DNA of 64,000 bases from Aequorivita sp. (lineage in GTDB: Bacteria > Bacteroidota > Bacteroidia > Flavobacteriales > Flavobacteriaceae). Location of the stretch: positions 1 through 64,000 of the forward strand of contig JAGXGE010000008.1 of assembly GCA_024637015.1 (NCBI GenBank), read 5' to 3'. Within the stretch, counting starts at the first letter, position 1. Every line of letters begins with the position of its first letter. The notes beneath the pieces are model-generated. The model did not search any database and had not been told where the DNA came from. It saw only the letters and a program-made list of their open reading frames with translations. Both the position numbers and the translations under genes were made by a program. This document shows, piece by piece, positions 26,573 to 35,440 of this stretch.

Positions 26573-28863
26573 CAGCGGATAATCATAATTTTGGAAACTT
26601 TGGTTTCTACATTATCGTCTGTAGTTACGAGAACTAAATAAACCCCTGAGCGGACTTTATATTTTCCAAAAGCTGTGGTATCCCAAAGTACGCTACCTCC
26701 TTCAGACGTTTCTTCAAAAACAAGGTTTCCGGTAATATCAGTTATTTTTACGTTGGCCTGTGCCGTAAGTCCATCAATAGTAACGTTTCCATTAAACCCA
26801 GGTCTCACAGGATTTGGAAAAGCATGAACGTTTTCAAGATTATCACTGGGTGCAGTTGCGGTTCCTTTATAGGCCACAAGACCTTGTGTTGTTGCAAAAT
26901 ATACAACGCCAGTAAACGGGTCTATGGAAATATCCTGAACGTTGTTTGTAGGCAATGGCGAATTATCTTTTGTGAACCTGAGCAATGTTTCCTGACCGTT
27001 GGGAGATAAGTAGAAAACACCAGAAGCTGCCGTTGCAACCCATTTATTGTTGGAGCCATCTACTTCAATATCGGTTATAGATTGTTCAAATAAAAGTTCC
27101 TGTGGCACATTGTCTTCCAGTATAATGATTGCTTGTGATTGTGGCGTTGTTCCTTGTTCAAAAAAGCTACCGGGACTATATAAAACCCTAAGTCCACTTA
27201 AAGTACCTATCCAAAGTCTATTCTGACTATCAAAAGCAAGAGCCCGCACACTGCCCGATGGCAAATTACCATCATTGTCCCCTAACTTATTGAATGTATC
27301 AGTATTTGCGTTATACCCTATTACGCCGTTTTTATAGGTTCCGAAAAAAATATAATTTTCACGGCTCAGCGCTAATTTTGTCAAAGCCAAATCACTCACA
27401 GGATCAAATATAGCTGAAACGTCTGTTTTTTGGAACTGCCCATTGGGAGTCAATTTTATAAGCCCTTCATCAGTTTTACTTTGAAGAAACCAGAAATTTC
27501 CTTGATTGTCAAATTGCGAACCATATAGCCTGATGCCTGCATCGGCAGTACCAAAAAAAATTCTTTCTAATGGACTGTTTGTTTCATCATAAAGAACGGT
27601 AGGAACTTCATCCACGATTTTCAACAATCCTTTTTGAAAAGAACTCATAAAGACTTCGTTGGGAGCTTGGGGATTGATTGTTGCTTTTATCAAATCGGTT
27701 GGCTCGCCATTCACTGCCGTGCTCAAGTCTTCATAGGAAATGTTTGTCCAAAGCGTATCCTTAAGATGGCTTACTCCAAAGCGAGAGAGTGGGTTAGGAT
27801 CAAAATCTCTCGTTGTTTCACCAAAAGTCACCCAAAGTTGCCCTGGTGTTGCGTCAAGTGCAAATGGTTTGTTCCTAATGGGACCATTGGGTAAAACTTG
27901 TGTGGCTTGCATAGTTCCAAAAGGAACAATTAAAAGTCCGTCTTCTACTGTTCCCAAATAGAAGTTGTTTTCGAAACCATAGCCCGAAAGAAGGTCAATA
28001 TCAAAATCGAGCACATTGTTTACCGCTGCTTCCTGCACAAAACCTTCTGAGTAAGCTTGAATGGAATTTTTAGTGGTAATAGTTAAAACGTTATCCGCCA
28101 ATCTGAATTTCAGTACTTCAGAATTAAAATTACTTACTACATTAGTAGTTCCTTGAGGGGTGAAGCGTAAAATAGCGTTGGATCTGTTTGAAGCGTATAA
28201 TTCGTTCCCTAATTTTTCAGCTGCTCTAAAACCGCCATTGATAATTGTGGTCCAGTTTTGGTAATCAATTAAATTGTCATCTGCCACAAACGCCCTTCGC
28301 ATTCCATTGGAAGAACTGGCTGCAAAAATATAAGGTTCCTGCACGATGGTTTGCACAATGTCTATCTGACTGCCACCATCACCAATAAAATAAGTATCGC
28401 CAAACTCCAGACCGGCAAGGTCATACACCGAAATACCATATTGTGTGGCGATGTAAAGTTTTCCATTGTATTCGTTGAAATTGTTGATGCGTTTTCTATC
28501 TGGCGGAATAGTCTGTTTGTCCAGAATATCAACTACTTTCAGAACGTTTTCTTCTCCATTTTTTACAATCTCTATCAGTCCATTTTCATAGCCAATTACC
28601 AAAAGCCCAAAAGCTTCACTGTAATGAATACTGGAAATAAAATCTCCAGATAAGCCATTAACAGTTGATAGGGTTTTGGTTGCATTTGTGGAAAGATCAT
28701 AAGTAAATACCGCATTTTCAGCCCCCACAAAAATTTTGTTGTCTCCCTGAGAAATATCTTTAACAGAAACATAAGAGAAATGACCCGTCCAGCTGTCTTC
28801 AAAATTCTGGGCGTTTGCCAGAAAAGGAAATATCATTAAGAAAGCAATGGCCCACCGCTTCAT
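26572..28863 (-). CDS. porZ: PorZ-like type IX secretion component (two-propeller protein with C-terminal domain)
   Basis: This protein of about 763 residues starts at ATG 28863 (signal peptide MKRWAIAFLMIF...NAQ); an upstream in-frame start at 28890 would spoil the signal. The body consists of regulator-propeller repeats (ISVYDLAGLEFG, LAFDSQNRLWIGTLSGLRVL, ISIDPFTGVVYFATTQGLVAYKG). It ends in a T9SS-like domain (HAFPNPVRPGFNGNV ... KVSKIMIIR). In Porphyromonas gingivalis PorZ is part of the surface attachment complex that processes T9SS cargo. Two T9SS cargo genes lie in this window. Confidence 0.87.
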   Translation of the reverse strand: MKRWAIAFLMIFPFLANAQNFEDSWTGHFSYVSVKDISQGDNKIFVGAENAVFTYDLSTNATKTLSTVNGLSGDFISSIHYSEAFGLLVIGYENGLIEIVKNGEENVLKVVDILDKQTIPPDRKRINNFNEYNGKLYIATQYGISVYDLAGLEFGDTYFIGDGGSQIDIVQTIVQEPYIFAASSSNGMRRAFVADDNLIDYQNWTTIINGGFRAAEKLGNELYASNRSNAILRFTPQGTTNVVSNFNSEVLKFRLADNVLTITTKNSIQAYSEGFVQEAAVNNVLDFDIDLLSGYGFENNFYLGTVEDGLLIVPFGTMQATQVLPNGPIRNKPFALDATPGQLWVTFGETTRDFDPNPLSRFGVSHLKDTLWTNISYEDLSTAVNGEPTDLIKATINPQAPNEVFMSSFQKGLLKIVDEVPTVLYDETNSPLERIFFGTADAGIRLYGSQFDNQGNFWFLQSKTDEGLIKLTPNGQFQKTDVSAIFDPVSDLALTKLALSRENYIFFGTYKNGVIGYNANTDTFNKLGDNDGNLPSGSVRALAFDSQNRLWIGTLSGLRVLYSPGSFFEQGTTPQSQAIIILEDNVPQELLFEQSITDIEVDGSNNKWVATAASGVFYLSPNGQETLLRFTKDNSPLPTNNVQDISIDPFTGVVYFATTQGLVAYKGTATAPSDNLENVHAFPNPVRPGFNGNVTIDGLTAQANVKITDITGNLVFEETSEGGSVLWDTTAFGKYKVRSGVYLVLVTTDDNVETKVSKIMIIR

Positions 28864-28923
28864 AGAATAACTGGTTTTGTTTATTAACACGCTAAAATAG
28901 TATTTATTGCGGTATATGAATCA

Positions 28924-28975
28924 AAAAGCCTTTCCATATCTTTTTATTTGAACAAAGATACTCGGAAAGGCTTTT
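28924..28975 (-). terminator. Terminator of gdhA
   Basis: A 12-bp stem (AAAAGCCTTTCC, 28924-28935, with GGAAAGGCTTTT, 28964-28975) and a long loop lie just past the gdhA stop; U-rich sequence follows on the minus strand. Confidence 0.75.
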
Positions 28976-28998
28976 ATTTTATTTTGGATTTGGAGTAA

Positions 28999-30342
28999 TT
29001 ATACCACCCCTTGAGCCAACATTGCTTCGGCTACTTTTACGAAACCTGCAATGTTTGCACCTTTTACGTAATCTACATACCCATCGCTATCTTTCCCGTA
29101 TTGAACGCAGGCGGCGTGAATGTCATTCATAATACCGTAAAGTTTTTCGTCAACTTCAGCAGCAGTCCAACTTAAACGCAATGAGTTTTGGGACATTTCC
29201 AAACCAGAAGTTGCAACCCCGCCAGCATTTGACGCTTTTCCGGGAGAAAACAAAATCTTCGCTTTTTGGAATGCTTCAATAGCTTCTGGCGTACAAGGCA
29301 TGTTAGCTCCTTCGCCTACACAAGTACATCCGTTCTTTAAAAGCATTTTTGCTTCTTCGCCATTAAGCTCGTTTTGGGTTGCGCAAGGCAAGGCAATATC
29401 ACATTTCACTTCCCAAGGACGTTTTCCGTCAACATATTTTGCGTTTGGATATTTCTTAGTGTATTCTGATATTCGGCCGCGTTTTTCGTTTTTTAAATCC
29501 ATTACGAAAGCCAGCTTCTCTTCATTGAAGCCTTCTGAATCATAAATATAACCAGAAGAATCTGATAATGTAACTACTTTTCCGCCAAACTCAATTGCTT
29601 TTTCAGCAGCATACTGGGCAACATTTCCAGAACCAGAAATAACAATAGTTTTTCCTTTGAAGCTTTCGCCTTTGGTTGCTAGCATGTTTTTTGCAAAGTA
29701 AACATTTCCATATCCGGTAGCTTCGGGACGGATAAGCGAACCGCCATAAGAACGGCCCTTTCCGGTAAACACTCCCGTAAATTCATTACGGATACGTTTG
29801 TATTGGCCAAACATAAAACCAATTTCACGACCACCGACGCCAATATCTCCCGCTGGAACGTCAGTATCTGGGCCAATGTGTCTTGAAAGTTCTGTCATAA
29901 AACTTTGGCAGAAACGCATCACTTCATTATCACTTTTCCCTTTTGGGTCGAAGTTTGAACCCCCTTTACCACCACCCATAGGGAGTGTGGTCAAGCTATT
30001 TTTGAAAGTCTGTTCAAATCCTAAAAACTTAAGAATACTAAGGTTTACAGAAGGATGAAAACGCAAACCTCCTTTATACGGTCCGATGGCTGAATTAAAT
30101 TCAATTCTATACCCTTTGTTTACTTGTATTTCACCTTTATCATCCGTCCAAGGCACACGGAAAAGTATGGTGCGCTCTGGCTCTACCATTCTTTCCAACA
30201 GTTTTTTGTTGGCATATTTTTCGTTTTCTTCAATAAACGGGATAACGGTTTCAGCAACTTCAGTTACTGCCTGTAGAAATTCAGGTTCATTGGGATTGAG
30301 TTTTTCAACGTCAGAAATGAAATCTTTTATACTTTGCTTCAT
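28999..30342 (-). CDS. gdhA: Glutamate dehydrogenase, hexameric (probably NADP-specific)
   Basis: This 447-residue protein matches the bacterial GdhA length. It has GPYKGGLRFHPSVNLSILKF, the catalytic-lysine segment LPMGGGKGGSNFDPKG, PAGDIGVGGREIGFMFGQY, and the dinucleotide fold VISGSGNVAQYAAEKA. It makes glutamate from 2-oxoglutarate and ammonium (or the reverse). A TATATTTG box at 30474-30481 predicts a leader of about 125 bases in which I found no riboswitch. The gene is monocistronic with its own terminator. Confidence 0.96.
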   Translation of the reverse strand: MKQSIKDFISDVEKLNPNEPEFLQAVTEVAETVIPFIEENEKYANKKLLERMVEPERTILFRVPWTDDKGEIQVNKGYRIEFNSAIGPYKGGLRFHPSVNLSILKFLGFEQTFKNSLTTLPMGGGKGGSNFDPKGKSDNEVMRFCQSFMTELSRHIGPDTDVPAGDIGVGGREIGFMFGQYKRIRNEFTGVFTGKGRSYGGSLIRPEATGYGNVYFAKNMLATKGESFKGKTIVISGSGNVAQYAAEKAIEFGGKVVTLSDSSGYIYDSEGFNEEKLAFVMDLKNEKRGRISEYTKKYPNAKYVDGKRPWEVKCDIALPCATQNELNGEEAKMLLKNGCTCVGEGANMPCTPEAIEAFQKAKILFSPGKASNAGGVATSGLEMSQNSLRLSWTAAEVDEKLYGIMNDIHAACVQYGKDSDGYVDYVKGANIAGFVKVAEAMLAQGVV

Positions 30343-30473
30343 TGTTTAAATTTTTATTTTACTTTTAGCATATTCCGTTGGTATCTGTTTGTTTAAAAGC
30401 ATTTTACCAACTATTCTTTTTAAGAATTTGATAAAAAAACTATTTTAAATAAACTATTCACATAAGGAAGGCA

Positions 30474-30481
30474 CAAATATA
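30474..30481 (-). promoter_or_regulatory. -7 promoter box of gdhA
   Basis: TATATTTG on the minus strand matches TAnnTTTG. No good -33 box is visible. Confidence 0.55.
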
Positions 30482-30563
30482 AGCGTTATGATAAAAACTG
30501 TATGTCAATTTTATACAAATTAGCTAAATAGTATTATTAATTTCACTGTTAAACATGTTTTTA

Positions 30564-30571
30564 TATATTTG
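30564..30571 (+). promoter_or_regulatory. -7 promoter box of the outer-membrane protein gene at 30601
   Basis: TATATTTG, with TTTC 19 bases upstream (30541-30544). Transcription would start near 30575, so the ATG at 30574 is an unlikely start and ATG 30601 is preferred. Confidence 0.6.
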
Positions 30572-30600
30572 CTATGTCTCAATCTAAACCCATATTTAAA

Positions 30601-31401
30601 ATGAATACCAGATTTTTGCTATTGGTATTCTTCTTGTTGGTCTTTTCGAAACAAGAAGCTTACAGTCAATTTGGCTTTTCTCACGAAGTGGGTTTAATTA
30701 CCGGTCCTGTAGTTTTCTATTCAGATTTTGGTCAACGGAACAACTTTGAAACCAATGCAAAAAACACTGGATTTGGGATAGGTCTTATTCATTATCTCAA
30801 CTTTTCCTATCGTGCGGACTGTAACTGCTATACTCGCGATACGTATTTCAATGACCACTTTAAAGTGCGTAATGAGATAGATTACCACAAAACAAATTTG
30901 GAACATTTTGGTCGCTGGGTAGAGCCTGACCAAACTTCATTGTTTGCAGATCAACTTCGTGCAATGAGTGGCTCGGTTACCGTTTTTGAAATTGGCTCCC
31001 AGCTTGAATATTTTCCTTTGAGCATTCGCGATTTTATGGCCGGCGGCTACAAGATTGCACCATTTATAAGCTTTGGCGTGCATTATGTTAATTTTGATCC
31101 AGAAGTTGAGTCATCTTTTGGCCCATTAAATAGCCCCATATCCACACCCGATAAATATTACAATGCCTTTCAACAGGATCCTGGTTCCACTTGGGGTGTG
31201 GTAGCTAGCGTTGGAATCCGTTATAAATTGACCCCTTTGAGTGATTTAATGCTTGATAGCCGTTGGGAACATTACTTTTCTGATTGGGTAGATGGATTAA
31301 ATCCAAGTTTTGATAATAACGGAACAACACCAGTGCCCGAAAACAAAGCCAATGAATGGATTTATTGGTTGAATATTGGATATATTTATTATATAGATTA
31401 A
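30601..31401 (+). CDS. Putative outer-membrane protein, THC0290_0291-like
   Basis: The protein is 266 residues from ATG 30601, which gives a clean signal peptide (MNTRFLLLVFFLL...YSQ). An ATG at 30574 would add nine residues but sits at the predicted transcription start. The mature part starts FGFSHEVGLITGPVVFYSDFGQR, contains RADCNCYTRDTYFNDHFKVRNE, and has alternating strands ending IYWLNIGYIYYID with terminal aromatics, as in a barrel. I recall this flavobacterial family as THC0290_0291, function unknown. It ends at a strong bidirectional terminator. Confidence 0.72.
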   Translation: MNTRFLLLVFFLLVFSKQEAYSQFGFSHEVGLITGPVVFYSDFGQRNNFETNAKNTGFGIGLIHYLNFSYRADCNCYTRDTYFNDHFKVRNEIDYHKTNLEHFGRWVEPDQTSLFADQLRAMSGSVTVFEIGSQLEYFPLSIRDFMAGGYKIAPFISFGVHYVNFDPEVESSFGPLNSPISTPDKYYNAFQQDPGSTWGVVASVGIRYKLTPLSDLMLDSRWEHYFSDWVDGLNPSFDNNGTTPVPENKANEWIYWLNIGYIYYID

Positions 31402-31415
31402 AAAGTATATTTCAT

Positions 31416-31453
31416 AAAAAAAGGGTCGGATTTAAATAATCCGACCCTTTTTG
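31416..31453. terminator. Bidirectional terminator
   Basis: AAAAAGGGTCGGAT pairs with ATCCGACCCTTTTT around a short AT loop. A runs on one side and T runs on the other serve the gene at 30601 and the convergent metB-type gene. Confidence 0.93.
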
Positions 31454-31473
31454 TTTTCTATTAATAGATTTAA

Positions 31474-32616
31474 TTATCCTATTGCCTGCTTCAAATCTTC
31501 AATCAAATCTTCTGCATCTTCTATACCCACAGAAAGGCGAATTAATGAATCTACAATTCCAGTTTTTTCGCGCTCCTCTTTTGGAATACTTGCGTGCGTC
31601 ATACTCGCTGGATGCCCAGCAAGACTTTCTACACCACCAAGGCTTTCGGCCAAAGTGAAAATTTTTAAATTCTCTACTATTTTGATTGCTTCTTCATAAT
31701 TGTTCCCTTTGGTAACAAATGAAATCATTCCTCCAAAATCTTTCATCTGTTCCTTGGCAATTGCATGATTGGGGTGGCTTTCAAAACCAGGCCAATATAC
31801 TTTTTCAATTTTTGGATGTTTTGCCAAATATTCCGCTACCACTTTCCCATTTTCACAATGGCGCTGCATACGGATGTGAAGTGTTTTCAAACCGCGCAAA
31901 ACCAAGAAACTATCCTGTGGCCCACAAACGGCTCCACTTGCATTTTGAATAAAATAAAGTCTTTCTGCAAGACCCTTGTCTTTTACAACCAAAGCACCCA
32001 TTACCACATCACTATGGCCACCAAGGTATTTTGTGGCGCTGTGCATTGCGATATCGGCACCCATTTCCAGTGGCTGTTGTAAATACGGAGTTGCAAAAGT
32101 GTTATCGACAGCAAGCAGAACTTTATGCTTTTTAGCAATAGAAGCCGCCTTTTTTATGTCGATAATGTTCATCATTGGGTTGGTTGGTGTTTCCACCCAA
32201 ATGAGTTTGGTTTTATCGTTTATGTAATCTTCAATTTTATCGGCATTTTCCATTCCGATGAAATGAAACTTAATGCCAAATCCTTCAAAAATCTTAGTGA
32301 ATAAGCGATAGGCTCCCCCATAAAGATCGTTTGTTGAAATTACCTCATCACCAGGTTTTAAAAGTTTCATAACGGCATCAATTGCCGCAAGACCACTTCC
32401 GAAAGCAAGTCCGAACTCACCGTTTTCAATACTCGCAAAAGCGCGTTCCAAAGCAGCCCGTGTTGGATTACCGCTACGCGAATATTCAAAACCTTTATGG
32501 CCACCGGGCGTAGTTTGTGAATAGGTTGAAGTTTGATAGATTGGTGGCATTACGGAACCATAAGCTGGATCTACATTGTGTTGGCCTCCGTGTATTGTTT
32601 TAGTATTAAATTTCAT
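31474..32616 (-). CDS. metB: Cystathionine gamma-synthase-type PLP enzyme (trans-sulfuration family)
   Basis: This 380-residue enzyme has the Cys/Met metabolism PLP pattern: YSRSGNPTRAALERAFASIE, VDNTFATPYLQQPLEMGADI, the PLP lysine in MHSATKYLGGHSDVVMG, and FTLAESLGGVESLAGHPASMTH. These fit cystathionine gamma-synthase (O-acyl-homoserine plus cysteine), but gamma-lyase is hard to separate by motif, so the symbol is provisional. A TATATTTG box at 32655-32662 gives a leader of about 30 bases, too short for a SAM riboswitch. Confidence 0.87.
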   Translation of the reverse strand: MKFNTKTIHGGQHNVDPAYGSVMPPIYQTSTYSQTTPGGHKGFEYSRSGNPTRAALERAFASIENGEFGLAFGSGLAAIDAVMKLLKPGDEVISTNDLYGGAYRLFTKIFEGFGIKFHFIGMENADKIEDYINDKTKLIWVETPTNPMMNIIDIKKAASIAKKHKVLLAVDNTFATPYLQQPLEMGADIAMHSATKYLGGHSDVVMGALVVKDKGLAERLYFIQNASGAVCGPQDSFLVLRGLKTLHIRMQRHCENGKVVAEYLAKHPKIEKVYWPGFESHPNHAIAKEQMKDFGGMISFVTKGNNYEEAIKIVENLKIFTLAESLGGVESLAGHPASMTHASIPKEEREKTGIVDSLIRLSVGIEDAEDLIEDLKQAIG

Positions 32617-32654
32617 CTGTATAAAAAATTTGAGAAATAGGAAGATAGAATGCC

Positions 32655-32662
32655 CAAATATA
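32655..32662 (-). promoter_or_regulatory. -7 promoter box of the metB-type gene
   Basis: TATATTTG on the minus strand, about 39 bases before the start codon at 32616. Confidence 0.55.
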
Positions 32663-32796
32663 CATCTTCGGTTAGTTTATATTTCCTTGACGGGTATTTC
32701 ATAGGAATATTGTAAATTTTAAAGTGATAATCAGCAATATCAAAACTATATTTTAGGTTTTAATATAACTTTCACAATAGCTGATTTTAAAGTTAT

Positions 32797-32804
32797 TACT
32801 TTTG
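32797..32804 (+). promoter_or_regulatory. -7 promoter box of the RsiV-like lipoprotein gene
   Basis: TACTTTTG matches TAnnTTTG; start codon 32861. No -33 match was found. Confidence 0.5.
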
Positions 32805-32860
32805 AAATGCAAATGCAAGAGTTTCGTTTGTGTTAGTTAACCATCTATTCCTTTTAAGGT

Positions 32861-33619
32861 ATGAATAACAAAATTACGGTCGTGGCTTTTATTGCGCTCA
32901 TAAGCGTGGGTTGCAACCAAGAAAAAAATATTGAGACTTCTTCGGAAAGTTTTACTGAAAAGGAACTTAAAATTTGCGAAAATAACAAGTGTCCCGAAGT
33001 GACTATCAATTATGTGGAAGTTTTTGGCGATGATGAAGTTTCTGAAAAAATAAACAAGAAAATAAAAAATTTCATCTTCTCTTCACTTTTAATGGGTGAG
33101 GACACAATCCCTACTGCTAAAACCATACAGGAAGCAGTAACTGGTTTCATTGAGGCATATAATGCGGACAAAGTGCAATTCACCGATATGGCTGGGGAAT
33201 ATTTTGCTGAAATCTCCGTGAATGAAATTTATTCATCAAAAGAACTCATGTGCTTTGAAATGCGTCAATACCTCTTCACTGGTGGCGCCCACGGTTATGG
33301 TACCACTTCATTTTTGAACATTGACCCAAAAACTGGGGAAGAACTTACATCAAAAGAACTTTTTAAAAACAATAAAGAGTTTATTGCTTTCGCAGAAAAA
33401 AAGTTTCGTGAACAACAAAAAATAGAACAAGGCCAATCCATTAATGAGAACGGATTTTGGTTTGAAAACGATAAATTCTATCTTCCCGAAAGTGTAGGTT
33501 TCACGAAAGACAGCCTTATTTTCGTTTACAACCAATACGATATTACAAGCTACGCCGACGGGCCAATCGAACTAAAAATAGATATAAAAGAGGCTGAGCC
33601 TTTCTTAAGTATTGATTAA
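32861..33619 (+). CDS. DUF3298/DUF4163 (RsiV-like) lipoprotein
   Basis: This 252-residue protein has a lipoprotein signal with lipobox ISVGC (Cys18). An N-terminal PdaC-like/DUF4163 region (PEVTINYVEVFGDDEVSEKIN) precedes a DUF3298 domain (RQYLFTGGAHGYGTTSFLNIDPKTGEELTSKELF ... YDITSYADGPIELKI). The Bacillus protein RsiV uses this fold to sense lysozyme; in Bacteroidetes free lipoproteins of this type have no assigned role. Ten bases separate it from the next gene. Confidence 0.85.
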   Translation: MNNKITVVAFIALISVGCNQEKNIETSSESFTEKELKICENNKCPEVTINYVEVFGDDEVSEKINKKIKNFIFSSLLMGEDTIPTAKTIQEAVTGFIEAYNADKVQFTDMAGEYFAEISVNEIYSSKELMCFEMRQYLFTGGAHGYGTTSFLNIDPKTGEELTSKELFKNNKEFIAFAEKKFREQQKIEQGQSINENGFWFENDKFYLPESVGFTKDSLIFVYNQYDITSYADGPIELKIDIKEAEPFLSID

Positions 33620-33628
33620 TTTTGGACT

Positions 33629-33985
33629 ATGCAAAAAGTATATTATTTATCAAGTTGTGATACCTGCAAACGTGTAATGGACGAAATAGAAATTCCTTCG
33701 TCGTTCATAAGACAAGACATCAAAGTTCAAGGGATCACCGAAGAAGAGTTGGACGAACTTTTCAACCTAACTGATAGTTATGAGGAGCTCTTCAGCAGAA
33801 GAGCAAAACTCTATCAAGAACGAAGTTTAAAAGATGAAAACCTGTTGGAAGAAGATTATAAAGGTCTCATTTTGGAGCATTACACTTTTTTAAAGCGTCC
33901 CGTGATTGTTAATAACGACGAAATCTTTATTGGAAGCAGCCCGAAAACAGTTGCAGCTGCAAAAAAATCCATCCATAAAAATTGA
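33629..33985 (+). CDS. ArsC/Spx-family thioredoxin-fold protein
   Basis: This 118-residue protein has the ArsC-fold CxxC at the start (SSCDTCKR), a segment LFNLTDSYEELFSRRAKLYQERS in the place of the family's arginine-bearing helix, and the late strand FLKRPVIVNNDEIFIGSSP. It may be an arsenate reductase or a Spx-like regulator. No ars genes are near. It is the middle gene of a tight three-gene plus-strand set, and its stop overlaps the next gene's TTG start. Confidence 0.82.
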   Translation: MQKVYYLSSCDTCKRVMDEIEIPSSFIRQDIKVQGITEEELDELFNLTDSYEELFSRRAKLYQERSLKDENLLEEDYKGLILEHYTFLKRPVIVNNDEIFIGSSPKTVAAAKKSIHKN

Positions 33986-34884
33986 CCAATCAACGCATCT
34001 TTGCTCTTTTGGCTGCAACCACTGCCAGCACCATATATGGCATAAACCATACGATTGCCAAAGGGTTGATGCCAGACGTAATCAAGCCGTTTGGTTTTAT
34101 TTTACTTCGGGTTTTTGGCGCAGCAGTGATTTTTTGGATTATAAGTCTTTTCTTCCCTTCGGAAAAAGTGGAACGTCGCGATTGGTTTCGTTTTGTAATC
34201 TGCGCTTTCTTCGGAATGGTTTTAAATATGCTTGCCTTTTTTAAAGGACTTAGCCTTTCCACACCAATCAACAGTTCGGTTATTATCACAATTTCACCAG
34301 TTTTATTATTGGTGCTTTCTGCCTTTATTTTAAAGGAAAGAATAACTTGGGTGAAAAGCCTGGGTATATTTTTAGGACTGGGGGGTGCTTTGGTTTTAAT
34401 TCTTTTTAGTCTGAAGGAGCAACCCAATGCCCCAAATATTCCGTTCGGTAACTTACTGTTTATAGTGAATGCAACCTCCTATTCTATCTATCTGATTTTA
34501 GTAAAACCTTTAGTGCCAAAATATAGCGCGATTACTTTGATGAAGTTCCTCTTTCTATTTGCATTTTTAATAAATCTACCGATTGGAATTTCAGAATTTA
34601 CCCAAGTGCAATGGAACTCACTTCCCATTGATGCTATTTGGAAACTAGGCTTTGTGGTTCTCTGTACAACAGTTATGACGTATCTTCTGAATATTTACGC
34701 TTTAAAACAATTAAGCCCATCCACTATTGGCGCATTTATATATTTGCAGCCCGTAATTGCGGTAATTTTTGCAGTAATAGTTGGCGTAGATAGCTTAACG
34801 CCTTTGCGAATAGGCGCAGCAACCTTGATATTTTTAGGCGTTTATCTTTCCACGATAAAACGTGTGCACCGATATACTGATTAA
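33982..34884 (+). CDS. EamA/DMT-family transporter
   Basis: This 300-residue protein has ten predicted membrane segments in two EamA halves (GINHTIAKGLMPDVIKPFGF in the first; YSIYLILVKPLVPKYSA in the second). It ends ATLIFLGVYLSTIKR. It starts with TTG in a TTGA overlap with the ArsC-like stop, so the two are translationally coupled. Substrate unknown; family members export amino acids or other metabolites. Its stop overlaps the convergent thioesterase stop by four bases. Confidence 0.88.
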   Translation: MTNQRIFALLAATTASTIYGINHTIAKGLMPDVIKPFGFILLRVFGAAVIFWIISLFFPSEKVERRDWFRFVICAFFGMVLNMLAFFKGLSLSTPINSSVIITISPVLLLVLSAFILKERITWVKSLGIFLGLGGALVLILFSLKEQPNAPNIPFGNLLFIVNATSYSIYLILVKPLVPKYSAITLMKFLFLFAFLINLPIGISEFTQVQWNSLPIDAIWKLGFVVLCTTVMTYLLNIYALKQLSPSTIGAFIYLQPVIAVIFAVIVGVDSLTPLRIGAATLIFLGVYLSTIKRVHRYTD

Positions 34885-35360
34885 AGATCTTTAGGCCGCT
34901 GGCTATGCTTTCGGGTGTTTTCTTTAGTAAGAATTCTGAAGTCATCCGTTTTTTCCAATGCGTTGAATTTATCATAAAATTCCTTCGGAAGGCCTACCAG
35001 TTTTCGTTCTTTCAAATCAATCCAACCCCCCATCATTTCGCAGCGGGCATAGTTTTTTCCGTTTTCATCATAAAAATTGTGGAGAAATTCAAAATACCTT
35101 CCGTCTTCAGACAAGCCTTTTAATTGGAGTGAAACCGTAACAGGCGTTCCCGGAAAAATTTCCCGGAAATAGTACATATGCTCATAAAAAGCCACTGCGC
35201 CAAGATTTTGTTTTGATAGGTTAGTCAGGTCCAACCCGCTTTCCATAAAAAAACTCATTCGGGTATGGCTCATATAATCTATATAGGCGCTGTTGCGCAC
35301 ATGCCGGTTGGCATCCACATCACTCCAGCGTATTTCAAATTGTTTTGTGTACATCTTCAA
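34881..35360 (-). CDS. Hotdog-fold acyl-CoA thioesterase (4HBT type)
   Basis: This 159-residue protein has the 4-hydroxybenzoyl-CoA thioesterase pattern FEIRWSDVDANRHVRNSAYIDYMSHTRMSFF, with the catalytic Asp in DVDANRHV, and ARCEMMGGWIDLKERKLVGLP. It probably hydrolyses medium or long acyl-CoA. A TAAATTTG box at 35370-35377 lies directly before the start, giving a very short leader and a promoter that overlaps that of the divergent yheT-like gene. Confidence 0.87.
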   Translation of the reverse strand: MKMYTKQFEIRWSDVDANRHVRNSAYIDYMSHTRMSFFMESGLDLTNLSKQNLGAVAFYEHMYYFREIFPGTPVTVSLQLKGLSEDGRYFEFLHNFYDENGKNYARCEMMGGWIDLKERKLVGLPKEFYDKFNALEKTDDFRILTKENTRKHSQRPKDL

Positions 35361-35369
35361 ATTTTTCTA

Positions 35370-35388
35370 CAAATTTAAAGTACTTTTG
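35370..35388. promoter_or_regulatory. Back-to-back divergent -7 boxes
   Basis: TAAATTTG on the minus strand (35370-35377, thioesterase) and TACTTTTG on the plus strand (35381-35388, YheT-type hydrolase) are three bases apart. Polymerase bound at one must block the other. Confidence 0.55.
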
Positions 35389-35440
35389 TTATGCAAGCAT
35401 AGTAAATATGTTTAGTTTCTGTTAAAATTCTATTTAGAAA

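Noticed and set aside
30343-30473. Riboswitch in the gdhA leader
   Set aside because: The leader is about 125 bases but AT-rich, and I saw no conserved aptamer motifs or strong stems.
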